Assembly: GCA_021463515.1 (NCBI GenBank)
Contig: JAJTYZ010000112.1
Location: 54,891 to 118,890 of the forward strand
Length of the DNA: 64,000 nt
From: Chthoniobacterales bacterium
Lineage (GTDB): Bacteria; Verrucomicrobiota; Verrucomicrobiia; Chthoniobacterales; JACTMZ01
Direction: 5' to 3'
In this document: piece after piece, positions 1-8,806 of the stretch
Layout: every line of letters starts with the position of its first letter
Numbering within the stretch: position 1 is the first letter of the stretch
The notes under the pieces: generated by a model
Told to the model about the DNA's origin: nothing
The model's database searches: none
Seen by the model: only the letters and a program-made list of their open reading frames with translations
Made by a program: the position numbers and the translations under genes

Positions 1-2
1 AA

Positions 3-581
3 ATGGACGCCCGACAACAGCTCGAAGACTCTCTTGAAATTACCGTTTTGCGCTTCGATAAAACAATCGGTACTCCCTTTGAAAACGAAATAGACTTCCG
101 TCGCCGCCTCGAACAAGGAGCCCGCGAACAACGTGATGCGGAAGTCCATCGCCTCCGCGAAAAATACGCCACCAAATCTTCGGCGGCTGCGGCAAAAATT
201 GCCCGCCTTCGTGAGACTGTCGCTCAGCAACAATCCCAAGCAACCGCTGCGAAACTTCAAACCGCCATTAGCTTTGGAACTACGATTCTTGGAGCACTCT
301 TCGGCGGGAAAAAACTCGGTGTGGGCAACATCACCCGCGCCGGAACAGCCGCCCGTGGCGTCACCCGTGTGATGAAAGAATCCTCCGATGTCGGCACCGC
401 CCAAGAGCGACTTGCCGCCGCCCAAGCGGACGCCGAGGCCATTGAAAATGAAATCCAATCCCTCCTCGCCAACATCCCTTCACCCTCCGACGTCGCCAGC
501 ATTCCCGTGGAAACCCTCCGCCTCAAACTCGCTCCCGCCACCCTCCGCATCGAATCCTCCGGCATCCTCTGGGTAGGTTAA
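3..581 (+). CDS. C-terminal part of a HerA/DUF87-like ATP-binding protein (truncated by window edge)
   Basis: ORF open to window start; coiled-coil region, GGKKLG..RAGTAARG stretch and C-terminal end resemble DUF87/HerA-like ATPase C-termini. Confidence 0.5.
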   Translation: MDARQQLEDSLEITVLRFDKTIGTPFENEIDFRRRLEQGAREQRDAEVHRLREKYATKSSAAAAKIARLRETVAQQQSQATAAKLQTAISFGTTILGALFGGKKLGVGNITRAGTAARGVTRVMKESSDVGTAQERLAAAQADAEAIENEIQSLLANIPSPSDVASIPVETLRLKLAPATLRIESSGILWVG

Positions 582-643
582 TGTTCCGCATGTCTTTGAT
601 GGGCCAACGTAACGAGGGCATTAACGCCCAGAAAAAAGCTCAC
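578..643 (-). pseudogene. N-terminal fragment of a VapC-type PIN toxin
   Basis: GTG start overlapping the upstream VapB stop (GTGA); translation MSFFLGVNALVTLAHQRHAEH* matches the VapC N-terminus (xLLDVNxLxALAHxxHxxH), with Gly at the usual catalytic Asp. Confidence 0.65.
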
Positions 644-903
644 GGAAAGCCCTCCAAAAGTGCCCGTACCATGTCACTGGTAACCGGCTCCGCACCCCGA
701 TGCGCCTTGGTCACACGAAGTCCCGTCGCTGGATCTGTTATATATTTTTTAACCCGCTTTTGCGGCATTTCTGGCGTCAGCACCACCGAACCACCATGCA
801 CCAAGCACTGAAACCTAGTGCCTGGTGTCAAGTGCAGCCGACTCCGCACTAGCCGTGGCAGGACAACTTAGCCCTTACGGGAAAGAGTGGTTATCACGCC
901 CAT
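640..903 (-). pseudogene. VapB/AbrB-type antitoxin with in-frame TAA
   Basis: Reading frame MGVITTLSRKG*VVLPRLVRSRLHLTPGTRFQCLVHGGSVVLTP...VTSDMVRALLEGFP; a TAA at 868-870 replaces the expected Gln of the SxKGQVxLP motif. Confidence 0.65.
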
Positions 904-909
904 GGGACA

Positions 910-1182
910 CTATGAGGAGAGTATTAGAAAAATGGTCGCTGGGCCGCCGGGAACCAGTGAGGCAGCTATCCCTGAATCGAAAGTCGCGAAACGTGTGCCG
1001 CACTTAACGGCGAGAGCCAGAAGGTAAAGGTCGGTAAGGTGTTGGGATGCCGGGAGTTTGGGAAAAAATCGGGGGCCCGAAAGAGAAAGCTCATCCGGCC
1101 AGAATTGATGCCCCGGAGCCGCCTTCATCGCATTTAAAAGCCTCCGTGCCTCGTCGGTTGATCTCGGACCATATGGGGCAAT
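910..1182 (-). pseudogene. C-terminal fragment of a VapC-type PIN toxin
   Basis: Frame IAPYGPRSTDEARRLLNAMKAAPGHQFWPDELSL...LPASQHLTDLYLLALAVKCGTRFATFDSGIAASLVPGG matches the PIN C-terminal half; TAG immediately upstream, no start. Confidence 0.65.
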
Positions 1183-1341
1183 CTATTGCTTTATGGGTAG
1201 GGTGCAAGGCTATGATGATGGCATATCCAACTTTCCTCTTGAAATTCTTCGCCTCAAATCTCCCGAGATTTTTTGAAGGGCCTGACATTTTTTGCAGAGT
1301 CCACTGGACGTTGTGAGGCGGGCGGATTAGGGAAGGAGGCT

Positions 1342-2223
1342 ATGAAATCTTTTAAGGCAGAGTGTGTGCTTCCAGCGCAGGCGATGTTGGGAGAAGGAGC
1401 GCGGTGGTTTTCCAACGAACAACGGCTGTATTGGGTGGATATTTTACGCTGTGAAGTTCACCGATTTAATCCGGCAACTGGACGCGATGAAATGCGAAAG
1501 ACACCATGTCATGTCTCGATGGTGCAACCAACGACACAGGGCGATTTAGTTTTAGCAACGCGAGATGGCATCGCCCGTATGGATTTTGAAAGCGGACAGT
1601 TTACCCCCCTTAACGATCCAGAAACTGACTTGCCGGGCAATCGTTTTAATGACGGCAAGCCCGACCCACGAGGGCGGTTGTTTGTGGGATCGTTGGCCTA
1701 CGATGGCTCCGATAAAATGGCGAACCTCTGGCGTATCGAACCGGATTTGAGTTTTACAAAGCTGATTGACCATGTGGGAAATTCCAACGGCCTTGGATGG
1801 TCGCCGGATGAAAAAACTTTTTATTGGACGGACACCAAAACAGGCTGTGTCTTTGCCTTCGATTACGATGTGGCCACGGGAGATATTTACAATCGCCGCA
1901 TCGCGGTGCAGGTAGATAAAGCCATTGGACGTCCCGATGGATTAGCCGTGGATGAAGAAGGATTTCTTTGGACGGCGCTTTGGGCGGGCGGCGGCGTAGC
2001 GCGATGGAATCCTGCCACAGGAGCCATGGTCGCCAAGGTGGAATGTCCGGCTCTCAACGTCACGTGCCCGACCTTTGGCGGCGCGGATTTGGATGTACTT
2101 TATTTCACCACAGCACAATTAGGCCGCGAAGGTGCTGTGGCATCGCCAGAGCCCGAAGCAGGAAATCTTTTCGCGGCCAAAGTCGGTGTCAAAGGGCGTC
2201 CGGAATTTTCCTTCGCGGGATGA
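1342..2223 (+). CDS. SMP-30/gluconolactonase/LRE family protein
   Basis: LGEGARWFSNEQRLYWVDI, NRFNDGKPDPRGRLFVGS, NGLGWSPDEKTFYWTDT, RPDGLAVDEEGFLW motifs; GGAGG before ATG at 1342. Confidence 0.9.
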   Translation: MKSFKAECVLPAQAMLGEGARWFSNEQRLYWVDILRCEVHRFNPATGRDEMRKTPCHVSMVQPTTQGDLVLATRDGIARMDFESGQFTPLNDPETDLPGNRFNDGKPDPRGRLFVGSLAYDGSDKMANLWRIEPDLSFTKLIDHVGNSNGLGWSPDEKTFYWTDTKTGCVFAFDYDVATGDIYNRRIAVQVDKAIGRPDGLAVDEEGFLWTALWAGGGVARWNPATGAMVAKVECPALNVTCPTFGGADLDVLYFTTAQLGREGAVASPEPEAGNLFAAKVGVKGRPEFSFAG

Positions 2224-2450
2224 AATTAAAGGCTTTCTTGGACAACGTAGGCGACTTAATTCCTTCGGTACACTTGACCACCCAAGGATCGAAATCGCTA
2301 AACTTCGCGCAGAAATAAAGCACCGATCGGGGAGCTGTATAAAAGTAATCTTCCTGCTCTCGCCGGAAAGGAGACCCGTGCTATCTCCTACGCAGCCAAT
2401 ACTCCTATCTCATTTATTTCTGAACCGGAGTGGGCGAGATTATTATGCCC
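2222..2450 (+). pseudogene. Possible frameshifted remnant of a VirE_N/BT4734-like primase-associated domain
   Basis: Successive frames give FLDNVGDLIPSVHLTTQ / DHPRIEIAKLRAEIKHRSG / GELYKSNLPALAGKETRAISYAANTPISF, resembling the order of motifs in VirE_N-like domains; no intact ORF. Confidence 0.25.
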
Positions 2451-4380
2451 GGCGACGGCGGAAGAGGAAAATGCCCAAGGTTCCACCAAGGGCGAGCAGG
2501 GCGACGGTGCCCGGCTCGGGAATGGCGACGGTATCGAGCCAGACGCGATTGGAATCGTAATTGATTTGAAATGTGTTGCCGCTCAGCACGAAGGTATTTG
2601 TAGGAGAAAATGCCCCGCTGTTGACCGTTGCAAAGGTGCCGCTCAGAGTTCCGTTTGTGTAAGTGAGCAAATCAATGTCTTCACCAAGCGTAGGCGAATA
2701 TCCAAGCGTCAGCTTAAGGTCTCCGTTCAACGTGACAATCGTTCCTGAGTACCCATTGGTGTTCACTACCGATAAGGCATCAAAGGAGCCTCCGGCGAGA
2801 TGCATCTGGTAGGTGGAACCTGCATCAAGGGTCAAAGTTCCTTCAATTTTGAGGGCATTCGTCGTGGAATGGCTGGCATCTAGGGTGCCTCCAGCCTGAA
2901 CCGTGACCGGAGTGTACATCGTGCCTATGTTGACGTTACCACCACTCCATTGAATCCCCCCGCCAACTTCGCCGCTTCCGGAAAGGGTGGCCCCATCGCG
3001 GACATAGAGAGATTGTATCTCCTTTAATTTTCCATCGAGTTTAAACGATCCGCCTTGAATATCCGTCTTCCCGGCAAAATTCGTTGCACTCCCTGTCCAA
3101 ACGGCAGCACCAGGCCCCGTTTTGATAACGCCATAATACCGATAAGTTCCACCGGAAGAACCTCTGTTGCCAGTAAATGTCAAGGTGCCATCGGTGGAAT
3201 ACTGATGGATGTAGATTCCGTTATTTCCAAAACTATCAACGCCAACGGTATAGTCACCAACGCCTTCTTCCATTAGAAAGTAGGCACTGTTTATACTATT
3301 CGTACCTCCAGACAGTGTTCCAGCACCCTGAATTGTCAGGGATTGGGCCGAGACCGCAGCCGTAAGGGCCTGACTTCCGGAAATATAGTAATTTGTATTG
3401 GCGTTGCCTCCCGAAGTCGGAAGAGAGTTTGTCGGAACATTACGAGTGACCAGACCTGTGCCCGTATCGCGTGCTGCAAATCCTGTTTTGGTTCCGTCTG
3501 TGACAGTGACTCTTCCCGAAAAACTCGTCGTAAGAAACGAATTCCCGACACCGGTCATTACATTGTTAAGCTTTAACGCACTATTCGCAGCAGAAAGATC
3601 AATGTTTAATGTCTGAGAATAAAACCCTCCTGTTTGAATATTGGTAAAAACCAGCGTTGTTCCATCGCCTCCATTGGAATCTACCACAATGCGATTTTCA
3701 CCCGCATTATTACCCAAGTCAATTTCTCGCCCAACATTGATTGTGGTGGTTCCCGATGCGGCACCGCGGCCTTCAATCACGGCTCCGGAAGTTTGATTAA
3801 AGAGAATCTTGCCTGCGGTGAACGAAGCACCCGCCTCAAGCACAAGTCGGCCGCCGTTTATAGAAAATTGACCCGTAAAAGTATTGCTCCCCCCTAGGGT
3901 CAAAGTGCCTGCGCCAGCTTTGATCAAAGTTTTGGAGGTGGTCTCAGAAATATCTCCCAAGATGGCCAGTTCGCCCGCAACGACGGTGAACGTACTGTTA
4001 GCATTCAGCCTGATATTATTATGAATCTTCTGTACTCCGCTGCTGTAATTGGTGATATTAAGATTAAGATCAAATGAATTCCCCCACAGCTCAAAGTCGC
4101 TTGCATTAGCCGCAAAAGTCAGCGTTCTTACACTCGTCATCGTTGTATTGGTTGCATCCAACCCGATGGATCCGGCAAAGATCAAATCTTCATTGGTGTT
4201 CGCTGGTGCCGAGCCCCCCACCCAATTTGCACCCGTATTCCAGTTGCCATTGGCACCCCCACCATTCCATGTGTGCGTGGCCGCATGAGCTGAAGATAAG
4301 GCCATGGCAAGACTTACAGCGAGGGGTACGAAGCGAATAAAAGAGTGGAGCGAGTTTTCATGATTGGCAAATTTAAGCAC
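2443..4380 (-). CDS. Autotransporter-associated beta-strand repeat protein with PEP-CTERM sorting signal
   Basis: Signal peptide, WNGGGANGNWNTGANW start, GAGTLTLGGSNTFTG repeat motif, C-terminal IPEPGTVALLALGGTLGIFLFRRRRA. Confidence 0.9.
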   Translation of the reverse strand: MLKFANHENSLHSFIRFVPLAVSLAMALSSAHAATHTWNGGGANGNWNTGANWVGGSAPANTNEDLIFAGSIGLDATNTTMTSVRTLTFAANASDFELWGNSFDLNLNITNYSSGVQKIHNNIRLNANSTFTVVAGELAILGDISETTSKTLIKAGAGTLTLGGSNTFTGQFSINGGRLVLEAGASFTAGKILFNQTSGAVIEGRGAASGTTTINVGREIDLGNNAGENRIVVDSNGGDGTTLVFTNIQTGGFYSQTLNIDLSAANSALKLNNVMTGVGNSFLTTSFSGRVTVTDGTKTGFAARDTGTGLVTRNVPTNSLPTSGGNANTNYYISGSQALTAAVSAQSLTIQGAGTLSGGTNSINSAYFLMEEGVGDYTVGVDSFGNNGIYIHQYSTDGTLTFTGNRGSSGGTYRYYGVIKTGPGAAVWTGSATNFAGKTDIQGGSFKLDGKLKEIQSLYVRDGATLSGSGEVGGGIQWSGGNVNIGTMYTPVTVQAGGTLDASHSTTNALKIEGTLTLDAGSTYQMHLAGGSFDALSVVNTNGYSGTIVTLNGDLKLTLGYSPTLGEDIDLLTYTNGTLSGTFATVNSGAFSPTNTFVLSGNTFQINYDSNRVWLDTVAIPEPGTVALLALGGTLGIFLFRRRRA

Positions 4381-4532
4381 GTGAATATACGGGATGCAAG
4401 AAAATTTTTCCTAAAATTTTGATGTGGCACAAAATATTTTTTGAGGCTTGATCGCAAGCTTGTGGGAATGTCTCTCAAAATAATCATGACGATACGATAC
4501 GATTTTATGGCGCAGATGGGGTGATCGCGGAA

Positions 4533-6368
4533 TTATACTTGCTTATTTTTGCGTTGCTTTTCCGCATTTAATGCTGCTCGCAATGCATCCAAATCACCCC
4601 ATTGCAGGAACCCGGGGACGAACCACGCAAGCGATTCGTCGCATTTATCCTCCAACGATTTCGGCGCGTTGATCTCGGTTATGGTGATAAGCGAATTAGG
4701 TTTTAGCGCGAGGGCGATCAAGGCCGCAAAGCTGGTTTCGGCTTCGGCTATGATTTCAATGTGTGCTCGCGGAGACTCTTGGTGAACAGCCGCACAAATA
4801 GCGGCGATACACTCTGCCCACTCGCCTACCAACGTGTAGCCAAGCCAGAGGCAAGCGCGCGAAGAATCATGCAATCTCGCTTCACCGACAGGAGCATTCT
4901 CCCACGCAAGTTCGCCCGTTGCGGGAAGATCGGCAGCAAGGCCAATAATTCCGGCGTCGCAGGTTTTCTGAAGTTGCTTTTCTATGAACGTGGTTTTCTT
5001 TCCGTGTGGGGAGAGAAAAAGTCGAATTTCGTGAGCGATTCCCAAATCCCCGGTCGCATAGACGGGCATCTCTATTGCGCGCGGTGAGAGGATCGAACCA
5101 ATGTGCGAGCCGTCGGAGAAGGTTTGTTTGCGCGTCCATTTTGGCGTCATAGTTTCATCGAATTTCCAACCGGTGATTTCCACCAGGGTGTTGCGGTCTG
5201 GCTTTTTTCTGACGACTTGCGCGGCGAGAGTTTTTCGGTTGGCGGCATAATTGGTGCTCTTGGGTTTTTCTCCTTCCGCGTAGCAGAGAAGATCGTTTTC
5301 GGGGATCGGACTCCACGTGGGAAGCACCGTGGGAGACGTGAAAGATTCGCCTTTGAGCCAATGCAACATCCACGCCAGCATGGCCTGAAGCGGCTGCTCC
5401 CAATATCCGTGCTTCATGTCAAAAAGGCGGGAATCAAAATGGTGTCGTGCGCCAAGCATGGTGTAGATTTCCTCAAGCTGACGACAAGTATAGGACATAG
5501 GCTCATAACCGAAAGCAGGCTCATCGTGCAGCGCGTTGAGGATGAGCAGTGGGCGTGGTGCCATGATTCCAAGCAATCCCCATTCATCCATGAGCGGTAG
5601 TCCACCGGGAAGCGTCTCGCAAACGCAGTTGCAACGCGTGACGTAGGCTTCGAAGGAGCCTACGGAAACCACCGGAACGGCCGCCTGAATGCGCTCGTCC
5701 AGCGCAGACAGCCACATAGTTTGATTGCCGCCACCGCTTGCTCCAGTGGCACCGATTTTTTGCGCATTAACAAATGGCAGTGATTGCAGAACATCCACCG
5801 CACACATGTTGTCCCGCACCTGCAGACCAAGTAGGCTGTCGCCGAAAAGGTAAAGCTGCGCCGCAAGTGCGGCACCATGATATTTCCAAGGGCGTTCCTG
5901 CGAAGCACGCTCCCCGGCCCCGGCGACATCCACGGTAAGCGTGACGATGCCGTTTTTCGCCAGAACATGCCCACGAGCCTGTACCCGCGCTGCGATTTTT
6001 CCCTGCGGCCAATGCCCATGCATGTTCAACACGGCGGGAAACGGACCGGAGCCGTTCGGAATATACAAATTTGCGGTCACACGAATCTCCGGTGCCGAGG
6101 CGAAAGACAGACGTTGAATCTTGTAGCCGTCGAGTCGAATTTCCCCATGAATCCGTACGTCTAAGTCTTGTTTCAAACGATGGGTGATGAGCAATTTCTC
6201 ATGCAACGCCGTCCGCAGCTGGGCCGCACGTTCTCGCCATTGCTCCGGCGAAACCGGCAGGGCATGGGAGCGCGAAATTTCCGTCGCCTCCCGCCGCAGG
6301 CGCTCTTGATGCAGGTGTCCATGAGGTCGGGTCCAGAGATTGGGAATGGAAAATGAGGATACGCTCAT
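4533..6368 (-). CDS. Alpha/beta hydrolase / acetyl xylan esterase-like protein
   Basis: LYIPNGSGPFPAVLNMHGHWPQGK, GATGASGGGNQTMWLSALDERI nucleophile elbow, APRPLLILNALHDE, MKHGY histidine region. Confidence 0.8.
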   Translation of the reverse strand: MSVSSFSIPNLWTRPHGHLHQERLRREATEISRSHALPVSPEQWRERAAQLRTALHEKLLITHRLKQDLDVRIHGEIRLDGYKIQRLSFASAPEIRVTANLYIPNGSGPFPAVLNMHGHWPQGKIAARVQARGHVLAKNGIVTLTVDVAGAGERASQERPWKYHGAALAAQLYLFGDSLLGLQVRDNMCAVDVLQSLPFVNAQKIGATGASGGGNQTMWLSALDERIQAAVPVVSVGSFEAYVTRCNCVCETLPGGLPLMDEWGLLGIMAPRPLLILNALHDEPAFGYEPMSYTCRQLEEIYTMLGARHHFDSRLFDMKHGYWEQPLQAMLAWMLHWLKGESFTSPTVLPTWSPIPENDLLCYAEGEKPKSTNYAANRKTLAAQVVRKKPDRNTLVEITGWKFDETMTPKWTRKQTFSDGSHIGSILSPRAIEMPVYATGDLGIAHEIRLFLSPHGKKTTFIEKQLQKTCDAGIIGLAADLPATGELAWENAPVGEARLHDSSRACLWLGYTLVGEWAECIAAICAAVHQESPRAHIEIIAEAETSFAALIALALKPNSLITITEINAPKSLEDKCDESLAWFVPGFLQWGDLDALRAALNAEKQRKNKQV

Positions 6369-6507
6369 AACATTGCTTGAGACCTTTAATAATAATTATG
6401 GATAAATAGCTTTAACTATATACTCGATCGAGATGTATATTTTCATTGAGGATCGTTTGGAGTCCTACCTTTTGATCACACCGATAATATTGCCAGCCCT
6501 CAAAGTA

Positions 6508-8667
6508 TTACCGCAATCCGCTTATGCTTGCCTCGAACATACGAAATTCCGCCGCCTGCAATTCTACACGTTCGCAACGGCCAAAGGCATGTAAAAAAAC
6601 GCTGTGTTGGCGAGCCGGATCAATATTGTAGAGGCAAATTTTTCCTGCTTCAGGAAAGTAGGAAACATTGAGGTATTCGCATTCCGTGCGGGGCTCATCA
6701 CCATCATCGGTGATCCACACCAGACCTCGTGCATTCTTCGCGATGTGGCGATAAAGCATACCCACAAGTCCCGGGGAGGTGCGTGTACTTCCCGGGCCAA
6801 AGTCCTGATCAAACGCACCTGGATAGGCCCAGGAATTAAGGAAGTAAACTGCACCCGCTCCAAGTTTGTGTCGCAATACCAAGGGATAGGCTTGCTCGTC
6901 ATCCACAGCAAGCACCTCGATGTCAGCATCTACAATTTCAATCTTTCCCATCGGCGTTGCCAGAATTCCAAATCGGCGCGGAAAGCGAAAACCAAGCTTT
7001 TCATTGTTATCGGGGGCCGTTGCCCAGTAAATACGCTCACCGCGTCCGAGCACTCTTACCCCGCACAGCTCCGAGAAATCCCCGCCATGAACGAGCTCTC
7101 CCACCTCGTAATTATTAAAATTGCGCGTCATGTTGGTGGAAAGCTGTGGGATTGAGATGAAAAGCACACCACCCTCTCGAACATATTCTGTGAGGATGGA
7201 GTACTGTCGCGGTGACGCTGTATTCCACCCCGCAAAAAGGAGTGCCTTGTAATTTGCATGGAGGAACTTCGCCTCGAGGCGATCCTGTGCAAATGAAACG
7301 ATGTCCACCTGCCCAAATGGAGTTCCAGAAAGAAAAGGATTTTCAAAGGGATCGATCACATTGGGTGTAGGATAAAAAACTCTTTTCACAATGTTCCATC
7401 CGCGCTCAGGAACGCCCTCGTACCATGCTGGGTTCTGATCCGCCAAAGTATAGGCACCGGCGATGGCATACTGCGGGCTGAAGCGGAAATTGCAAAGGTC
7501 GTAGTTGCCCTTGGCGATGGCGATCGTACTCTCCGGCTGTCCCTGCGGCGTACCGTTTGCTTTCACAAAATCGTAAAAGTCAGAAATTTCACGACGGTAG
7601 CGGCATGCAATCGGCGCGTTGTAATTAATCTTACCAAAGTGCCTCCGAGCGTCCTCGATGTAAGGAATGTATTGGATCGGCTTATGTCCACCCCAATCTG
7701 CCTCCCCCGGCGCAAGCGGCACTCGTGGAAGCGAATGCTTTGGGGAATCTTCGCACAATGAGGCTTCAACAAACCAGTTGCCGCTTTCGTTAAGAATGAT
7801 TTTGCAGCCACTCATATATTTCATATACATGGCGCCCCTCAACAAATGCCATTTGTGCTCACTGGCATTAGGTATCCAAGAATAGTGCTCATGCGCCAAG
7901 TGACTGCCCCATAACGGCAGGTTGTATTGACGATAAAGTCCGCGAGAAAGCGCGGAGGCAATGTTTAATGGTGAGAATGCGAAGTCCTCCAGCAATGGCA
8001 CATCTGTACCGGCGGCAATTTCATAATCGACGTAGAAATTACCACTCGTCGCATAGATGGGACCCCAACCTGCAGCACGACGAGCGTCCACATGCTCGCG
8101 CACTCGTTCCATAAGGTCATCCACAAAAGCCTTCAATGTGACCTTTTCTAGAGGATTCGAATCATCAAGTCGAAAGGTGTAGCGCTCGCCAAAATCATAC
8201 CCGAGATAAAACTTCCCGGAGTTCTGAAACTGCTTTGCCCACTCCGGATTAGCACTAACATAAATCAGCATAGTATAAATACCGCGTTGGGCCGCCTCAC
8301 GAATAAAGCGGAGAACACCGGCACCATTACGTTCAGGATGTGCCTTGATCACCTCACACTCGTGTGCTTTAAGGTTTGTCTGTTTCTCCCAATCTGGCTC
8401 TGGCACATGAACGCCGATTTCATCCAAAGCATACTGCCATTCGGCAATAGTCGCCGGTGAATAGCCACGCGCTGTACCCCACAGTTGCGCGACATTACCC
8501 TGATTATCCTCGATAATTTTTTCAATCATCTCCTGGGGTGTAAAACTCTGAGGCATCCACGATTGATGGCCGTGCAAGGTGCATAATAAATAGTCCTTAC
8601 TCATGGGATAAATACCACTTCCTAAGAGTAAACCACAGGGAGGCAGTTCGATTTTGAATTTATTCAT
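6508..8667 (-). CDS. Uncharacterised glycoside-hydrolase-like protein (TIM-barrel plus beta-galactosidase trimerisation-like region)
   Basis: 719 aa; (beta/alpha)-barrel-like pattern with HEHYSWIPN, NESGNWFVEASL; C-terminal YVREGGVLFISIPQLS and LGAGAVYFLNSW resemble glutamine amidotransferase-like trimerisation domains. Confidence 0.5.
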   Translation of the reverse strand: MNKFKIELPPCGLLLGSGIYPMSKDYLLCTLHGHQSWMPQSFTPQEMIEKIIEDNQGNVAQLWGTARGYSPATIAEWQYALDEIGVHVPEPDWEKQTNLKAHECEVIKAHPERNGAGVLRFIREAAQRGIYTMLIYVSANPEWAKQFQNSGKFYLGYDFGERYTFRLDDSNPLEKVTLKAFVDDLMERVREHVDARRAAGWGPIYATSGNFYVDYEIAAGTDVPLLEDFAFSPLNIASALSRGLYRQYNLPLWGSHLAHEHYSWIPNASEHKWHLLRGAMYMKYMSGCKIILNESGNWFVEASLCEDSPKHSLPRVPLAPGEADWGGHKPIQYIPYIEDARRHFGKINYNAPIACRYRREISDFYDFVKANGTPQGQPESTIAIAKGNYDLCNFRFSPQYAIAGAYTLADQNPAWYEGVPERGWNIVKRVFYPTPNVIDPFENPFLSGTPFGQVDIVSFAQDRLEAKFLHANYKALLFAGWNTASPRQYSILTEYVREGGVLFISIPQLSTNMTRNFNNYEVGELVHGGDFSELCGVRVLGRGERIYWATAPDNNEKLGFRFPRRFGILATPMGKIEIVDADIEVLAVDDEQAYPLVLRHKLGAGAVYFLNSWAYPGAFDQDFGPGSTRTSPGLVGMLYRHIAKNARGLVWITDDGDEPRTECEYLNVSYFPEAGKICLYNIDPARQHSVFLHAFGRCERVELQAAEFRMFEASISGLR

Positions 8668-8806
8668 AGTATGAAAAGCAATAAGAAACCTGCATTTGCC
8701 AGTATTTAAAGGGTGAGAAAGCTTCCAAACGTGTTAAAGCAGCACTTTTAAGAGTATTTTCAGAAATTTTGGATAAAATTCCCATGGGGGTTCGTATTTA
8801 TAAGTA

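Noticed and set aside
2132-2560. 142-aa plus-strand ORF overlapping the SMP-30 3' end
   Set aside because: Runs antisense into the PEP-CTERM C-terminus and out of frame over SMP-30; only the ~2222-2450 part looks remnant-like
3055-4340. Numerous plus-strand ORFs antisense to the PEP-CTERM protein
   Set aside because: Shadow ORFs of a strong minus-strand coding region; no domain or RBS support
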